From CAYGZA01 sp964354135 (GTDB taxonomy: Bacteria > Planctomycetota > Planctomycetia > Pirellulales > Thermoguttaceae), in assembly GCA_964354135.1 (NCBI GenBank), contig CAYGZA010000127.1, positions 1 through 16,627 of the forward strand: a stretch of 16,627 bases of DNA, in the 5' to 3' direction. Within the stretch, counting starts at the first letter, position 1, and each line of letters opens with the position of its first letter. This document shows, piece after piece, positions 6,399 through 14,743 of this stretch. The position numbers and the translations under genes are program-made. The notes below the pieces were generated by a model. That model did no database searches. It was not told the origin of the DNA and worked only from the letters and a program-made list of their open reading frames with translations.

Positions 6399-7445
6399 AT
6401 GCTCAGACAACTCTTCGACTACTTCCGCTCGGACCTGGCGGTCGATCTTGGCACCGCGAACACGCTGATCGGCGTTGCCGGCGAAGGGCTGGTCTTGGAT
6501 GAGCCCTCGGTGGTCGCGGTGCAGAAGCGCACCAATCGCATTCTCTCCGGCGGGTGCGCCGTCGGGCACCTTGCCCGGCAAATGTGGGGCCGCACGCCCG
6601 AGAGCATCGCCGTCGTCCGCCCCTTGAGCGACGGCGTGGTCCGCGACTTCGAGCTCTGCGAGGCGATGCTCCGCTACTTCCTCCGCAAGGCCAGGCGTCC
6701 CGGCCTGCGCTTCAGGCCCCGGCTGCTGGTGACCGTGCCGGGGTGCATCACCCCGGTGGAGAAGCGGGCGGTTCTCAATAGCGCCCTCCGGGCCGGCGCC
6801 CGCCAGGTGTTCCTCATCGCCGAGGCGGTGGCCGCCGCGATCGGCGCCGGGTTGCCGATCGCCGAGCCGGTGGCCAGCATGATCTGCGACATTGGCGGCG
6901 GCACCACGGAAATCGCCGTCCTGAGCCTCGCCGACGTCGTCGCCGGCCGCTCGATCCGCACCGGCGGCGACCACCTGGATCAGGCCGTGGTCGATTACCT
7001 CCGCCGCCACTACAGCCTGCGCGTTGGGCCCGCGGCCGCGGAGCAACTGCGGATCGGCATCGGCAGCGCCCATCCCTTGGAGGAGGAGCAAACCGAGGAA
7101 GTCCGGGGTCTCGATGCCATAAGCGGGCTTCCGCGCAAGGCCATGGTCACCAGCGAGGAACTCCGCGAGGCCCTGAGCGATCCCCTGGAGGCCATTGTGG
7201 ATGCCGTCGTCGCTGCGCTCGACCAGTGCGGCCCCGACCTGGCCGCCGACGCGCTCGACAACGGCATGGTCCTCTGCGGGGGCGGCGCGCTTGTGCGAGG
7301 AATCGACCGCTTCCTCGCGGCGCGCACCGGGCTCCCCGTCCGCATTGCCGCCGACCCGCTGACCGCCGTGGCCCGCGGGGCGCTCGTCTGCCTCGAACAC
7401 CTCGACGAGTGGCGGCCGATGCTGGAGTCGAGCGATGACGTTTGA
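6399..7445 (+). CDS. mreB: Rod shape-determining protein MreB
   Basis: 348 residues, the normal MreB length. This bacterial actin polymerises under the inner membrane and positions the lateral-wall synthesis machinery. Visible motifs: an N-terminal amphipathic membrane-binding stretch (MLRQLFDYF); phosphate-1 loop DLGTANTLIGV (about 16-26); phosphate-2 loop CDIGGGTTEIAV (about 165-176); and the adenosine loop CGGGALVRGIDRFL (about 292-305). RPLSDGVVRDF and GARQVFLIAEAVAAAIGAGLPI are also typical. The start agrees with family N-termini; the binding site is weak (AAGG abuts the ATG). Third gene of the cluster and six bases before the possible mreC start at 7452. Confidence 0.97.
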   Translation: MLRQLFDYFRSDLAVDLGTANTLIGVAGEGLVLDEPSVVAVQKRTNRILSGGCAVGHLARQMWGRTPESIAVVRPLSDGVVRDFELCEAMLRYFLRKARRPGLRFRPRLLVTVPGCITPVEKRAVLNSALRAGARQVFLIAEAVAAAIGAGLPIAEPVASMICDIGGGTTEIAVLSLADVVAGRSIRTGGDHLDQAVVDYLRRHYSLRVGPAAAEQLRIGIGSAHPLEEEQTEEVRGLDAISGLPRKAMVTSEELREALSDPLEAIVDAVVAALDQCGPDLAADALDNGMVLCGGGALVRGIDRFLAARTGLPVRIAADPLTAVARGALVCLEHLDEWRPMLESSDDV

Positions 7446-7450
7446 GAAGG

Positions 7451-7478
7451 GATGAAGGATGAGGGACGAAGGATGAAT
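7451..7478. repeat. Heptamer tandem repeat array, 4 units, across the mreC start
   Basis: Four 7-bp units: GATGAAG, GATGAGG, GACGAAG, GATGAAT. The array begins five bases after the mreB stop and contains both candidate mreC start codons (7452 and 7473), so the repeat contributes the translation start. It belongs to the same sequence family, in inverted orientation, as the array at 9028-9062. Confidence 0.85.
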
Positions 7479-8471
7479 GGGGGGCATGCCACGCAACGGG
7501 CTAGTCTGCTCTACCGTCTGGGAACGCCGGGGGCGACGCTTGCCTTGGGGCTGGTGGCATCGGTGGCAGTCATGCTCTTCCCCGAGCGATGGACCGGGCG
7601 GATGAAGGCTGCTGCGGCGGCGGCCCTGCGGCCCGGCCAGGTCTTCGCGCGGACAATCCGCGGCTGCGTCGGGAACGCTGCTGCCGGCCTCAGAAGACAC
7701 TGGCACGCCGTCGCGCAGATCGACCAGTCGCAGAAGCTCATCGAGGACCTGCGGGAAGAAAACCGCCGGTTGGCCGCCGCCCTGGAGGCCGAGCGAGGCC
7801 GGCAGCTCTGCCCCGTGCCCGACCCCAACGCCGATGCGGCCCGCCGGCTCCTCAAGCCCGGGTGGATCGAGGCCCGCGTGCTCGGTCGGCAGGCGCAGGC
7901 ATTTCTCGAGCGGCAGCACTTGTTGGACGTCGGCTCCCGCGCAGGCGTCCAGCCCGGTGCCCTCGTTGCGGACGAGTTGCCCAGGGTCATCGACCTTGGC
8001 GGCGACGCCGGCGTCGAGGCCGGGCATCTGGTGGCGAGTCAAGGCCGCGTGTGGGGAAAGGTCGTCGAAGCGGGGGCTTGCACCAGCGTTGTCCGCAGCG
8101 TTACGGAACCGGGCTATCGCGACGTGGTCCGCCTGGCTGCTTCACCCGCGGAAGGGGCACCTTTGCGATTCGGCCCGCAAGGGGTCTTGGAGGGAAGCGG
8201 CCAGCCGCTCGCTCGGGTGCGCCTCGTCGAGGCCACGGAGCCGGTGGCGATCGGCGATCTGGTCTATTCCGAGGCCGGTAGGGGGATCCTCCCCGTGCCT
8301 TTGCTCTATGGCCGCGTGGTTCGGCTGGAGCGGCCGGTCGGGGCGGCCCATTGGGAAATCTGGGTGGAGCCCGCCTTCCGCACCGACCAGCCGGAGCGGG
8401 TCGCCGTGTTGCGGGCCGAGTTGAACCCGCTCCGCGTCGCTGCCAAGGGGGAACACGTTGAGGCCAAGTAA
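7452..8471 (+). CDS. mreC: Rod shape-determining protein MreC
   Basis: Up to 339 residues. MreC is a periplasmic scaffold anchored in the inner membrane that links MreB/MreD to PBP2. It shows a membrane segment (about 26-43, GATLALGLVASVAVMLFP), a short coiled coil (about 86-118, ending LIEDLREENRRLAAALEAER) and the paired beta domains (about 138-310) with LLDVGSRAGVQPGALV, the spaced glycines of GVEAGHLVASQGRVWGKVVE, and a final IGDLVYSEAGRGILPVPLLYGRV. The start is uncertain: ATG 7452 or ATG 7473. Both lie inside the heptamer array and neither is well spaced from a binding site. The first seven residues (MKDEGRR) are repeat-encoded and probably not functional. The stop is three bases before mreD. 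Confidence 0.93.
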   Translation: MKDEGRRMNGGHATQRASLLYRLGTPGATLALGLVASVAVMLFPERWTGRMKAAAAAALRPGQVFARTIRGCVGNAAAGLRRHWHAVAQIDQSQKLIEDLREENRRLAAALEAERGRQLCPVPDPNADAARRLLKPGWIEARVLGRQAQAFLERQHLLDVGSRAGVQPGALVADELPRVIDLGGDAGVEAGHLVASQGRVWGKVVEAGACTSVVRSVTEPGYRDVVRLAASPAEGAPLRFGPQGVLEGSGQPLARVRLVEATEPVAIGDLVYSEAGRGILPVPLLYGRVVRLERPVGAAHWEIWVEPAFRTDQPERVAVLRAELNPLRVAAKGEHVEAK

Positions 8472-8474
8472 GCC

Positions 8475-8987
8475 ATGGGACTGATCCTCCTCATGCCGGT
8501 TCTCTATGCTGCGGCCGTGCTGCAGACCTCGCTGGTCGATCTCTTGGAGGTCGGCCGCGTCGCCCCCGATCTCGTTGCCTTGGCAGCGGTGATGTGGCTC
8601 TTGACGGCAGCCCCGGGCCCGAAAACGCTTCTGGTGGCCGGGGCAATCGGATTCCTGGAGGACCTGGTTTCGCCCGGATGCACTGGGCCGGGGATGATCT
8701 GCTTCCTGCTGGTCGGCTACGCGGTCGTCCGGGTCCGCAGCCGGTTCGCGTTGGATCAAGTTGCCTGGCAGGTGAGCGTGGTTTGGCTCGCGGTTACCGC
8801 GCTGGCCCTTGGCCTGGCGGTCGCGAGGTGGCTGTTGGGCGAGCTGTCGCTCGGCCTCCGCGCGGCCGCGGTCGGCGCCTGCGGCGTGGGGGTATACACC
8901 GCCGGGGTGAGCCTCCCGGTGGCGATGGTCCTCGGCTGGATCGTCGAGTCGCGCCGCACCCGCGAGAAAAGACTCGCAGAGCTGTAA
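8475..8987 (+). CDS. mreD: Rod shape-determining protein MreD
   Basis: 170 residues, close to the usual 160-170. MreD is a multi-pass inner-membrane protein of the elongation complex that acts with MreC. At least four to five hydrophobic segments are visible, starting LLMPVLYAAAVLQTSLVDLL, with the typical early PDLVALAAVMW segment and GFLEDLVSPGCTGPGMICFLLVGY in the middle. The protein is poorly conserved in sequence, so the call rests on topology, length and position directly after mreC. The ATG comes three bases after the mreC stop, and a GAGG (8460-8463) lies upstream. Confidence 0.92.
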   Translation: MGLILLMPVLYAAAVLQTSLVDLLEVGRVAPDLVALAAVMWLLTAAPGPKTLLVAGAIGFLEDLVSPGCTGPGMICFLLVGYAVVRVRSRFALDQVAWQVSVVWLAVTALALGLAVARWLLGELSLGLRAAAVGACGVGVYTAGVSLPVAMVLGWIVESRRTREKRLAEL

Positions 8988-9027
8988 CACCTGTTCGCGG
9001 ATCCGGTCCGCTAAGCAAGTCGTCCGT

Positions 9028-9062
9028 CATTCATCATTCATCCTTCATCCTTCATCATTCCG
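9028..9062. repeat. Heptamer tandem repeat array, 5 units, abutting the mrdA start
   Basis: Units CATTCAT, CATTCAT, CCTTCAT, CCTTCAT and CATTCCG (degenerate). The array fills nearly half of the 75-base gap between mreD and mrdA and ends on the base before the mrdA ATG, leaving no room for a normal ribosome binding site. Its reverse complement reads GATGAAG, GATGAAG, GATGAAT, matching the array at 7451-7478. The two are therefore inverted copies flanking mreC-mreD. Confidence 0.88.
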
Positions 9063-11369
9063 ATGCCTCCGCCCTTCGATTGGCTCCGCTTCCACCGAAG
9101 CCGGCATCGACCGGCGGCGGGAGTCGATTCGCAGCGGCGGCTGCGGGCCGGCGGGCTCGGATTCCTGCTCTTGTCGGCCGCGGTTTTCGGCCGGATGGTG
9201 CAACTGGAGGTAAGTCAGGGTGCCGCATTCCGTGAGCAAGCCGCCCGGCCCCTGACCAGGCAGCTCGGTCTGGACGGCGTCCGGGGCCGCATCCTTGCCC
9301 GCAATGGCACGGTGCTCGCGTGCGACAAGACGGTCCTCGCCCTGGCCGTGTGCTACCGCTATCTGGAGGAAGAGCCCGACCCGCGATGGCTCCGCACGCT
9401 GGCCCGCACGCGGTTGACCAGGACCCAGTGCAAGGACCCGCAGGTTGTCGCCGCCGAGGAGGCCCGGCTCCGCACCGAGCGCGACGAGCTGGCCCGCCGG
9501 TTGGCCGCGTTGTGCCGCGTTCCGTGGGACGAGTGGAACCGCCGGGCACGGCAGATCGAGGCCCGCGTCCGCGCGATCGCAGAAAACGTCAACCGGCACC
9601 GCCGGGCCGAGCTGGAGCACCGCCGGGCTGACGGCACGCCGCCGGACGACACCCCGCCGCAGGCGACCCTCTGGCAGGGAATCGGCTCCGCGCTGCTGGA
9701 CGCCCTCCGCGCCTCCGTGGAAGAAACCGGGCCGGAGCGGATCGCCGTCAGCGAAGAGCTGGCCTACCACGTCGTGGTCGAAGACGTGCCGCGGGAAGTC
9801 GTTGCCGAGCTGGAGGCCGATCCGAAACGCTACCCGGGCGTGAAGATCGTCGAGCGCCGGCGGCGGGCATATCCCTCGGGCCCACTGGCCGCTCACGTGC
9901 TGGGACACCTCGGTCCCGTTGAGGAGACCGAAGCATCGGGTGGCACGCCCTCGCGAAGCGTGGTCATAGGGGCCGAGGGACACGGCGACGCAGACGACGC
10001 CATGCCGCCCAGCCCCGACGATCGCGTCGGGCGCATGGGGGTCGAACGCCGCTACGAGCGATTGCTCCGCGGCCGCCGCGGGCTGGCCATCGAGGAGGTC
10101 GATCGCAGCGGCCGGGTCCTTTCCGTGCGGCGGGAGCGGGAGCCGGGCATCGGCCGCGACGTGGTGTTGACCCTGGACCCGCAGTTGCAGGCGACCGCCG
10201 AATCGCTCTTGGACAGCGCCCTCAAGCGGCGAGCCTTCCGTGGCCCGGACGCGCGGCCGGCAGGTGGGGCGATCGTGGTCATGGACGTCCGCAACGGGGC
10301 GATCCTTGCGTCCGCCTCGGCCCCCCGCTTCGATCCGAATCTCTTTGCCGGCCGCGACGCGGGACGATTAGCGTCGCTCTTGACCGACCCCGCCCATCCG
10401 CTCTTCGACCGAGCAGCGCGGATGGCAATCCCGCCGGGCTCGGTTTTCAAGACGGTCTCCGCGGTCGCCCTGCTGGAGGCCGGAGCGATCGACCCGAAGG
10501 CGCCGTTCTACTGCCAGGGGTATTTGCACCAACCCGGACAGTGGCGATGCGCGATCTATCGCCGCCAGGGTGTCGGCCACGGCGAGTTGATGCTCGCGGA
10601 CGCCCTGGCCGAGAGCTGCAACGTCTACTTCTTCCATCACGCCGGCCGACTGGCCCCCGGCGTCTTGGCGGATTGGGCAACCCGCTTCGGCTTCGGCAGA
10701 CCCACCGGAATCGACCTGCCGGGCGAAGCCGCAGGGCGAGTCCCATCATCATCCAGCGCGACCCGGGCAACTGAGCACGACTCGCAGGCCGCCGAAACCC
10801 GCCTCCTCGCCATCGGGCAGGGCTCGCTTGAAGTCACGCCGCTTCAAGTTGCCCGGATGATGGCCGCCGTGGCCAACGGCGGGCGCCTGGTCACGCCGCA
10901 CGTGGTCGGCGGTCTCGGCCTGCCGGCATCGAGGGAGGATGGCTCAAGAAGCGACCCCATGCCACCCCAGGAGTTCGAGGATTCGGAGGCACAAGACGAT
11001 CCAATCCGCCCCGCACCGCCGCAGCCGATCCCAGGACTGAATCCCGCAACGCTGGCCGCGGTCCGGGAAGGCCTGAATCGCGTCGTGTGCGACCCCCGGG
11101 GCACGGCCCACGGGACCGTGTACGTGGAGGGCATTACCGTCGCCGGCAAGACAGGCACCGCCGAGACCGGCGGCGACGGCGACCACGCCTGGTTTGCGGG
11201 CTATGTGCCTGCGGAGAGCCCCAAGCTGGCGTTTGTCGTTGTGCTGGAGCACGCCGGCGATGCCGGCGAGGCTGTCGGCCCGGTCGCCAAGCGCCTCGTG
11301 CTGCGGATGCAGCAGTTGGGGTGCTTGGGGGGAGCAGATAGTAGACAGAAGACAGTGGATAGTAGATAG
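9063..11369 (+). CDS. mrdA: Penicillin-binding protein 2 (peptidoglycan transpeptidase of elongation)
   Basis: 768 residues against about 630 in E. coli. PBP2 cross-links peptidoglycan during lateral-wall growth together with MreBCD and RodA. One membrane segment lies at about 29-46, followed by the family start RGRILARNGTVLA (74-86). An unusually long, highly charged helical insertion (about 110-230) sits in the pedestal domain and accounts for most of the extra length. The transpeptidase motifs are complete: SVFK (Ser460 nucleophile, Lys463), SCN (518-520) and KTG (696-698). GHLGPVEE and GFGRPTGIDLPGE are also characteristic. The last 12 codons (ADSRQKTVDSR plus stop) are read from a heptamer array, so the tail is repeat-derived. 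ATG 9063 follows another array directly. rodA is not adjacent. Confidence 0.95.
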   Translation: MPPPFDWLRFHRSRHRPAAGVDSQRRLRAGGLGFLLLSAAVFGRMVQLEVSQGAAFREQAARPLTRQLGLDGVRGRILARNGTVLACDKTVLALAVCYRYLEEEPDPRWLRTLARTRLTRTQCKDPQVVAAEEARLRTERDELARRLAALCRVPWDEWNRRARQIEARVRAIAENVNRHRRAELEHRRADGTPPDDTPPQATLWQGIGSALLDALRASVEETGPERIAVSEELAYHVVVEDVPREVVAELEADPKRYPGVKIVERRRRAYPSGPLAAHVLGHLGPVEETEASGGTPSRSVVIGAEGHGDADDAMPPSPDDRVGRMGVERRYERLLRGRRGLAIEEVDRSGRVLSVRREREPGIGRDVVLTLDPQLQATAESLLDSALKRRAFRGPDARPAGGAIVVMDVRNGAILASASAPRFDPNLFAGRDAGRLASLLTDPAHPLFDRAARMAIPPGSVFKTVSAVALLEAGAIDPKAPFYCQGYLHQPGQWRCAIYRRQGVGHGELMLADALAESCNVYFFHHAGRLAPGVLADWATRFGFGRPTGIDLPGEAAGRVPSSSSATRATEHDSQAAETRLLAIGQGSLEVTPLQVARMMAAVANGGRLVTPHVVGGLGLPASREDGSRSDPMPPQEFEDSEAQDDPIRPAPPQPIPGLNPATLAAVREGLNRVVCDPRGTAHGTVYVEGITVAGKTGTAETGGDGDHAWFAGYVPAESPKLAFVVVLEHAGDAGEAVGPVAKRLVLRMQQLGCLGGADSRQKTVDSR

Positions 11370-11370
11370 T
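11336..11370. repeat. Heptamer tandem repeat array, 5 units, encoding the mrdA C-terminus
   Basis: Units AGATAGT, AGACAGA, AGACAGT, GGATAGT, AGATAGT. In the mrdA frame three units make seven codons, so the protein tail has a seven-residue period (DSRQKTV, DSR), and the stop TAG (11367-11369) is part of the last unit. A degenerate inverted relative (CACTGAC, TACTGTT, TTCTTCC at about 11477-11497) sits right before the glnE start. Confidence 0.88.
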
Positions 11371-11497
11371 AGCTCTTCAGCATTACTTTTCGCGTTTGGC
11401 CGCAAGATTACGGGCTGTTGGCTTTGCTTCCGTACCACCGGTTGGAGCCGTTTTCGGCGAACTGATGCTGTAGAACCACTGACTACTGTTTTCTTCC

Positions 11498-14400
11498 ATG
11501 CCCCCCGATCTTCGCCAACTCCTGGACGATGCAGCCGCCGCGGGCCCCTGGCTGCGATCGCTCGGGCTCGTGGATCCGCGCCGGGGGCACGCCAACCTGG
11601 TCGCGATGGCCACGTGCGGGGTGACCCTGGACCTGCTCTCCGCGATCTGCGACCAGCTTGCCCGGGATTTGCCCGGCTGCGCGGACCCGGACATGGCCCT
11701 GAACAACCTGGGCCGCTTTGTGGCCGCGGCCCGCAATCCGCTCTCCGTGGGCACGCTCTTCCAACGGGACGCGGAGGCCCTCCCCACGCTGCTCCAGATC
11801 TTCTCCACCAGCCAGCACTTCAGCGATCTGTTGGTTGCGGACCCGGAGAGCTTCGATTTGCTGCGGCTCACCGAAGGGCAGCCGTCGGCCCGGCAGGCCC
11901 TGGTCGAGGACATCACCAGCGAGGTCTCGGCGCTGGAGCACGATACGGCGGTGCTGCGGGCCCTGCGGCGGTTCAAGCACCGCGAGATGCTGCGGATCGC
12001 CTACGGCGACATCGTCCGGGAGCAGAGCCTCCACACGGTCACCGCGCAGATTTCCTACCTCGCCGACGCGATCCTCGAGGCGGCCTTGGCAGCCGCGTGG
12101 AAGAAGTCGCAGAGGCAGCGCGGGATTCCCCGCCGCGCGGACGGGAGCCCCGCGCGGTTGGTGGTCCTCGGCATGGGGAAGCTGGGCGGCGTCGAGCTGA
12201 ACTACTCCAGCGACATCGACCTGATCCTCCTCTACGACGAAGAGGGCCGGACCGACGCCAAGCGGCCTACCAGCAACGCGGAGTTCTTCGAGCGGTTGGC
12301 TCGCGACTTCGTCGCGCTGCTCGCGTCGCCGACGGAATTGGGCGCCGCGTACCGGGTCGATCTCCGCTTGCGGCCCGAGGGCCGGCGCGGCGCGATCGTC
12401 GAGAGCGTCGCCGGCGCGCTGCACTACTACGACGTCCGCGGCCGCACCTGGGAGCGGCAGGCCTTCATCAAGGCCCGGCCCGTCGCCGGGGATCACGCCC
12501 TGGGAGCCGAGTTCCTCGAGGCCCTGGGGCCGTGGATCTATCGCCGCTATTTGAGCCGGGCCGACATCAGCGGCATCAAGGCCCTCAAACGCCGCATCGA
12601 GCAGCAGACGCACCGTGAAGGGGCCGCCGCCCGCGACGTGAAGACCGGCCACGGCGGCATCCGCGACATCGAGTTCGTGATCCAGTTCCTCCAGCTCCTC
12701 AACGGCGGCGACCTCCCCGACGTGCGGACCGGCAACACCCTGGAGGCCATCGCCCGGCTGGAGAAGGCCGGCTGCCTGCGGCACCAGGAGCGGACGATCC
12801 TGGAGGAAAACTGCCACTTCCTCCGGAAGATCGAGCACCGGCTGCAGATCATGTTCGACCTGCAAACCCATCTCCTCCCGACACAACCCGAGGAAATGCG
12901 GAAGCTGGCCTTGCGCATGGGGTACGCCGAGGCGCCCGAGCGGACCGCCCTGGCCGCCTTCGAGGCCGACTACCGCAACCAAACGGACCTGAACCGCCGC
13001 ATCCTCGACCACCTGCTCCACGACGCCTTCGGCGACGAGGCCGAAACCCAGGCCGAGGCCGATCTGGTGCTCGATCCCAGCCCGCCCGAAGAGCGGATCG
13101 TCGAGGTCCTGGGCAAGTACCGCTTCCGCGACGTAAGGCAGGCGTACCGCAACCTGGCGGCCCTCGGGGAGGAAAAGATCCGGTTCCTCTCCACGCGGCG
13201 ATGCCGGCATTTCCTGGCCTCGATCGCGCCGCAGCTCTTGCGGGCAATCGCCGCCACGCCCGACCCCGCTTCCACCCTGGTCAACCTCGACATGGTGAGC
13301 GATTCGCTGGGCGGCAAAGGGGTGCTTTGGGAGCTCTTCAGCTTCAATCCCCCGTCGCTGCGGCTGTGCGTCGAGGTCTGCGCCTATAGCGCGTACCTCT
13401 CCGGGATCCTTATCGGCAACCCGGGAATGATCGACAGCCTGATGGACAGCCTCGTCCTGGACAAGCTGCCGACCCGCGAGACGCTCCAGCGGACCCTCGC
13501 CGACTTGTGCCGCGCGGCCGAGGACCTCGACCCGATCCTGCACAGCTTCAAGAACGACCAGCAGCTTTGCGTCGGGGTGCGCGACATCCTCGGCAAGGAG
13601 GACATCGCCGCCACGACCGGGGCCCTCTCCGACGTTGCCGAAACCTGCCTCGCGCAGATCGTCGGCCGCGAGCACGAGCGGCTCGCCGCCAAGTTCGGCG
13701 TGCCGACCGTGGCCGAAGGGCCCCGCGCCGGCGAGCCCTGCGAGCTGGTCGTCCTGGGAATGGGCAAGCTCGGCGGCCGGGAAATGAACTACCACAGCGA
13801 CCTGGACGTCGTCTTCCTTTACGAGGCCGAAGGACACACGGTCCACGGCCGCGCCTCGCCCCGGGCCCAAACCACCACGAACCAGCATTTCTTCAGCGAG
13901 CTGGGGCAGCGAATCATCAAGGCCGCCGCGGGCTTAAGCGCGTGCGGGCGGCTCTATGAGGTGGATGCCCGCCTCCGCCCGACCGGCAAGAGCGGGTCGC
14001 TGGCCACCTCGCTGGACGAGCTGGCCCGCTACTTCGCCCAAGGGGCCGGGCAGCTCTGGGAGCGGCAGGCCCTCTGCAAGGCCCGCGCGGTTTACGGCTC
14101 GCCCCGCGCGGCCGACGCGGCGATGGCGACCGTCGCCCGCGCGGCATTCGAACATCCCTGGCACCGCTCCGACGCCGACGAGGTCCGCCGCATGCGGCAC
14201 CGACTGGAGGAAACCACCGCCGCCACGAGCCTGAAGCGCGGGCCGGGCGGCATCGTGGACGTCGAGTTCCTCGTGCAGATGCTCCAGTTGAAATGCGGCC
14301 GCCGCGACCCGCGGGTCCGCTCTCCCAACACCCTGGCGGCGCTGGCGGCACTCGGTCAGGCCCGGGCGATCTCGGCCGAGGACTGCGAGTTCCTTGCCGA

Positions 14401-14611
14401 GAGCTACCGCTTCCTGCGGACGGTGGAAAGCCGCCTGCAACTGATGAACTCCACCGCCCGCGACAAGCTCCCGGAAGACCCCACGGAGCTGGCCAAGCTC
14501 GCGCACCTGCTCCGCGCCCCGTCGAGCGACGCCGTGCTGGCCGACTTCGACCACTACATGCGCCAGACGCGGGCCCGGTTCGACCGCGTCTTCGAGGCGG
14601 AAGGGGCGTGA
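11498..14611 (+). CDS. glnE: Bifunctional glutamine synthetase adenylyltransferase / adenylyl-removing enzyme
   Basis: 1037 residues, the usual two-lobed GlnE (about 950 in E. coli). It attaches AMP to a tyrosine of glutamine synthetase when nitrogen is plentiful and removes it when nitrogen is short, under PII control. The two homologous nucleotidyltransferase domains are both visible and intact. The N-terminal adenylyl-removing lobe has GMGKLGGVELNYSSDIDL, with Asp239 and Asp241. The C-terminal adenylylating lobe has GMGKLGGREMNYHSDLDV, with Asp768 and Asp770. RVDLRLRPEGRRG and EVDARLRPTGKSG, and the paired GHGGIRDIEF and GPGGIVDVEFLVQ segments, repeat in each half. No ribosome binding site is seen before ATG 11498. 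The gene lies 128 bases after mrdA on the same strand and may be read through from the mre operon. Confidence 0.96.
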   Translation: MPPDLRQLLDDAAAAGPWLRSLGLVDPRRGHANLVAMATCGVTLDLLSAICDQLARDLPGCADPDMALNNLGRFVAAARNPLSVGTLFQRDAEALPTLLQIFSTSQHFSDLLVADPESFDLLRLTEGQPSARQALVEDITSEVSALEHDTAVLRALRRFKHREMLRIAYGDIVREQSLHTVTAQISYLADAILEAALAAAWKKSQRQRGIPRRADGSPARLVVLGMGKLGGVELNYSSDIDLILLYDEEGRTDAKRPTSNAEFFERLARDFVALLASPTELGAAYRVDLRLRPEGRRGAIVESVAGALHYYDVRGRTWERQAFIKARPVAGDHALGAEFLEALGPWIYRRYLSRADISGIKALKRRIEQQTHREGAAARDVKTGHGGIRDIEFVIQFLQLLNGGDLPDVRTGNTLEAIARLEKAGCLRHQERTILEENCHFLRKIEHRLQIMFDLQTHLLPTQPEEMRKLALRMGYAEAPERTALAAFEADYRNQTDLNRRILDHLLHDAFGDEAETQAEADLVLDPSPPEERIVEVLGKYRFRDVRQAYRNLAALGEEKIRFLSTRRCRHFLASIAPQLLRAIAATPDPASTLVNLDMVSDSLGGKGVLWELFSFNPPSLRLCVEVCAYSAYLSGILIGNPGMIDSLMDSLVLDKLPTRETLQRTLADLCRAAEDLDPILHSFKNDQQLCVGVRDILGKEDIAATTGALSDVAETCLAQIVGREHERLAAKFGVPTVAEGPRAGEPCELVVLGMGKLGGREMNYHSDLDVVFLYEAEGHTVHGRASPRAQTTTNQHFFSELGQRIIKAAAGLSACGRLYEVDARLRPTGKSGSLATSLDELARYFAQGAGQLWERQALCKARAVYGSPRAADAAMATVARAAFEHPWHRSDADEVRRMRHRLEETTAATSLKRGPGGIVDVEFLVQMLQLKCGRRDPRVRSPNTLAALAALGQARAISAEDCEFLAESYRFLRTVESRLQLMNSTARDKLPEDPTELAKLAHLLRAPSSDAVLADFDHYMRQTRARFDRVFEAEGA

Positions 14612-14743
14612 GGCAGTTGTTCACCGGCCGGGGCCATCCCCCATCGTGAAGGTCGCCGCCGTAGAGGCCGCCAGCGCCCGGTGAGCGTTCCCCTACCTTG
14701 ACACAGGCCCCGGCCGAATCCCGCGATTTCCGGGCCCCCACCC

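Noticed and set aside
6078..8042. A 654-codon minus-strand open frame opposite mreB and mreC
   Set aside because: It is the mirror of recognised genes, rich in Arg, Gly and Pro and without domain motifs.
11483..13888. An 801-codon open frame on the minus strand opposite glnE
   Set aside because: It is the antisense of an unmistakable glnE. Long antisense frames are expected in high-GC DNA where stop codons are rare, and the translation has no recognisable motif.
14621..14684. TCACCGG and CCGGTGA after glnE as a terminator hairpin
   Set aside because: The stem is 7 bp with a 50-base loop and no T-run follows, so it does not fit an intrinsic terminator.
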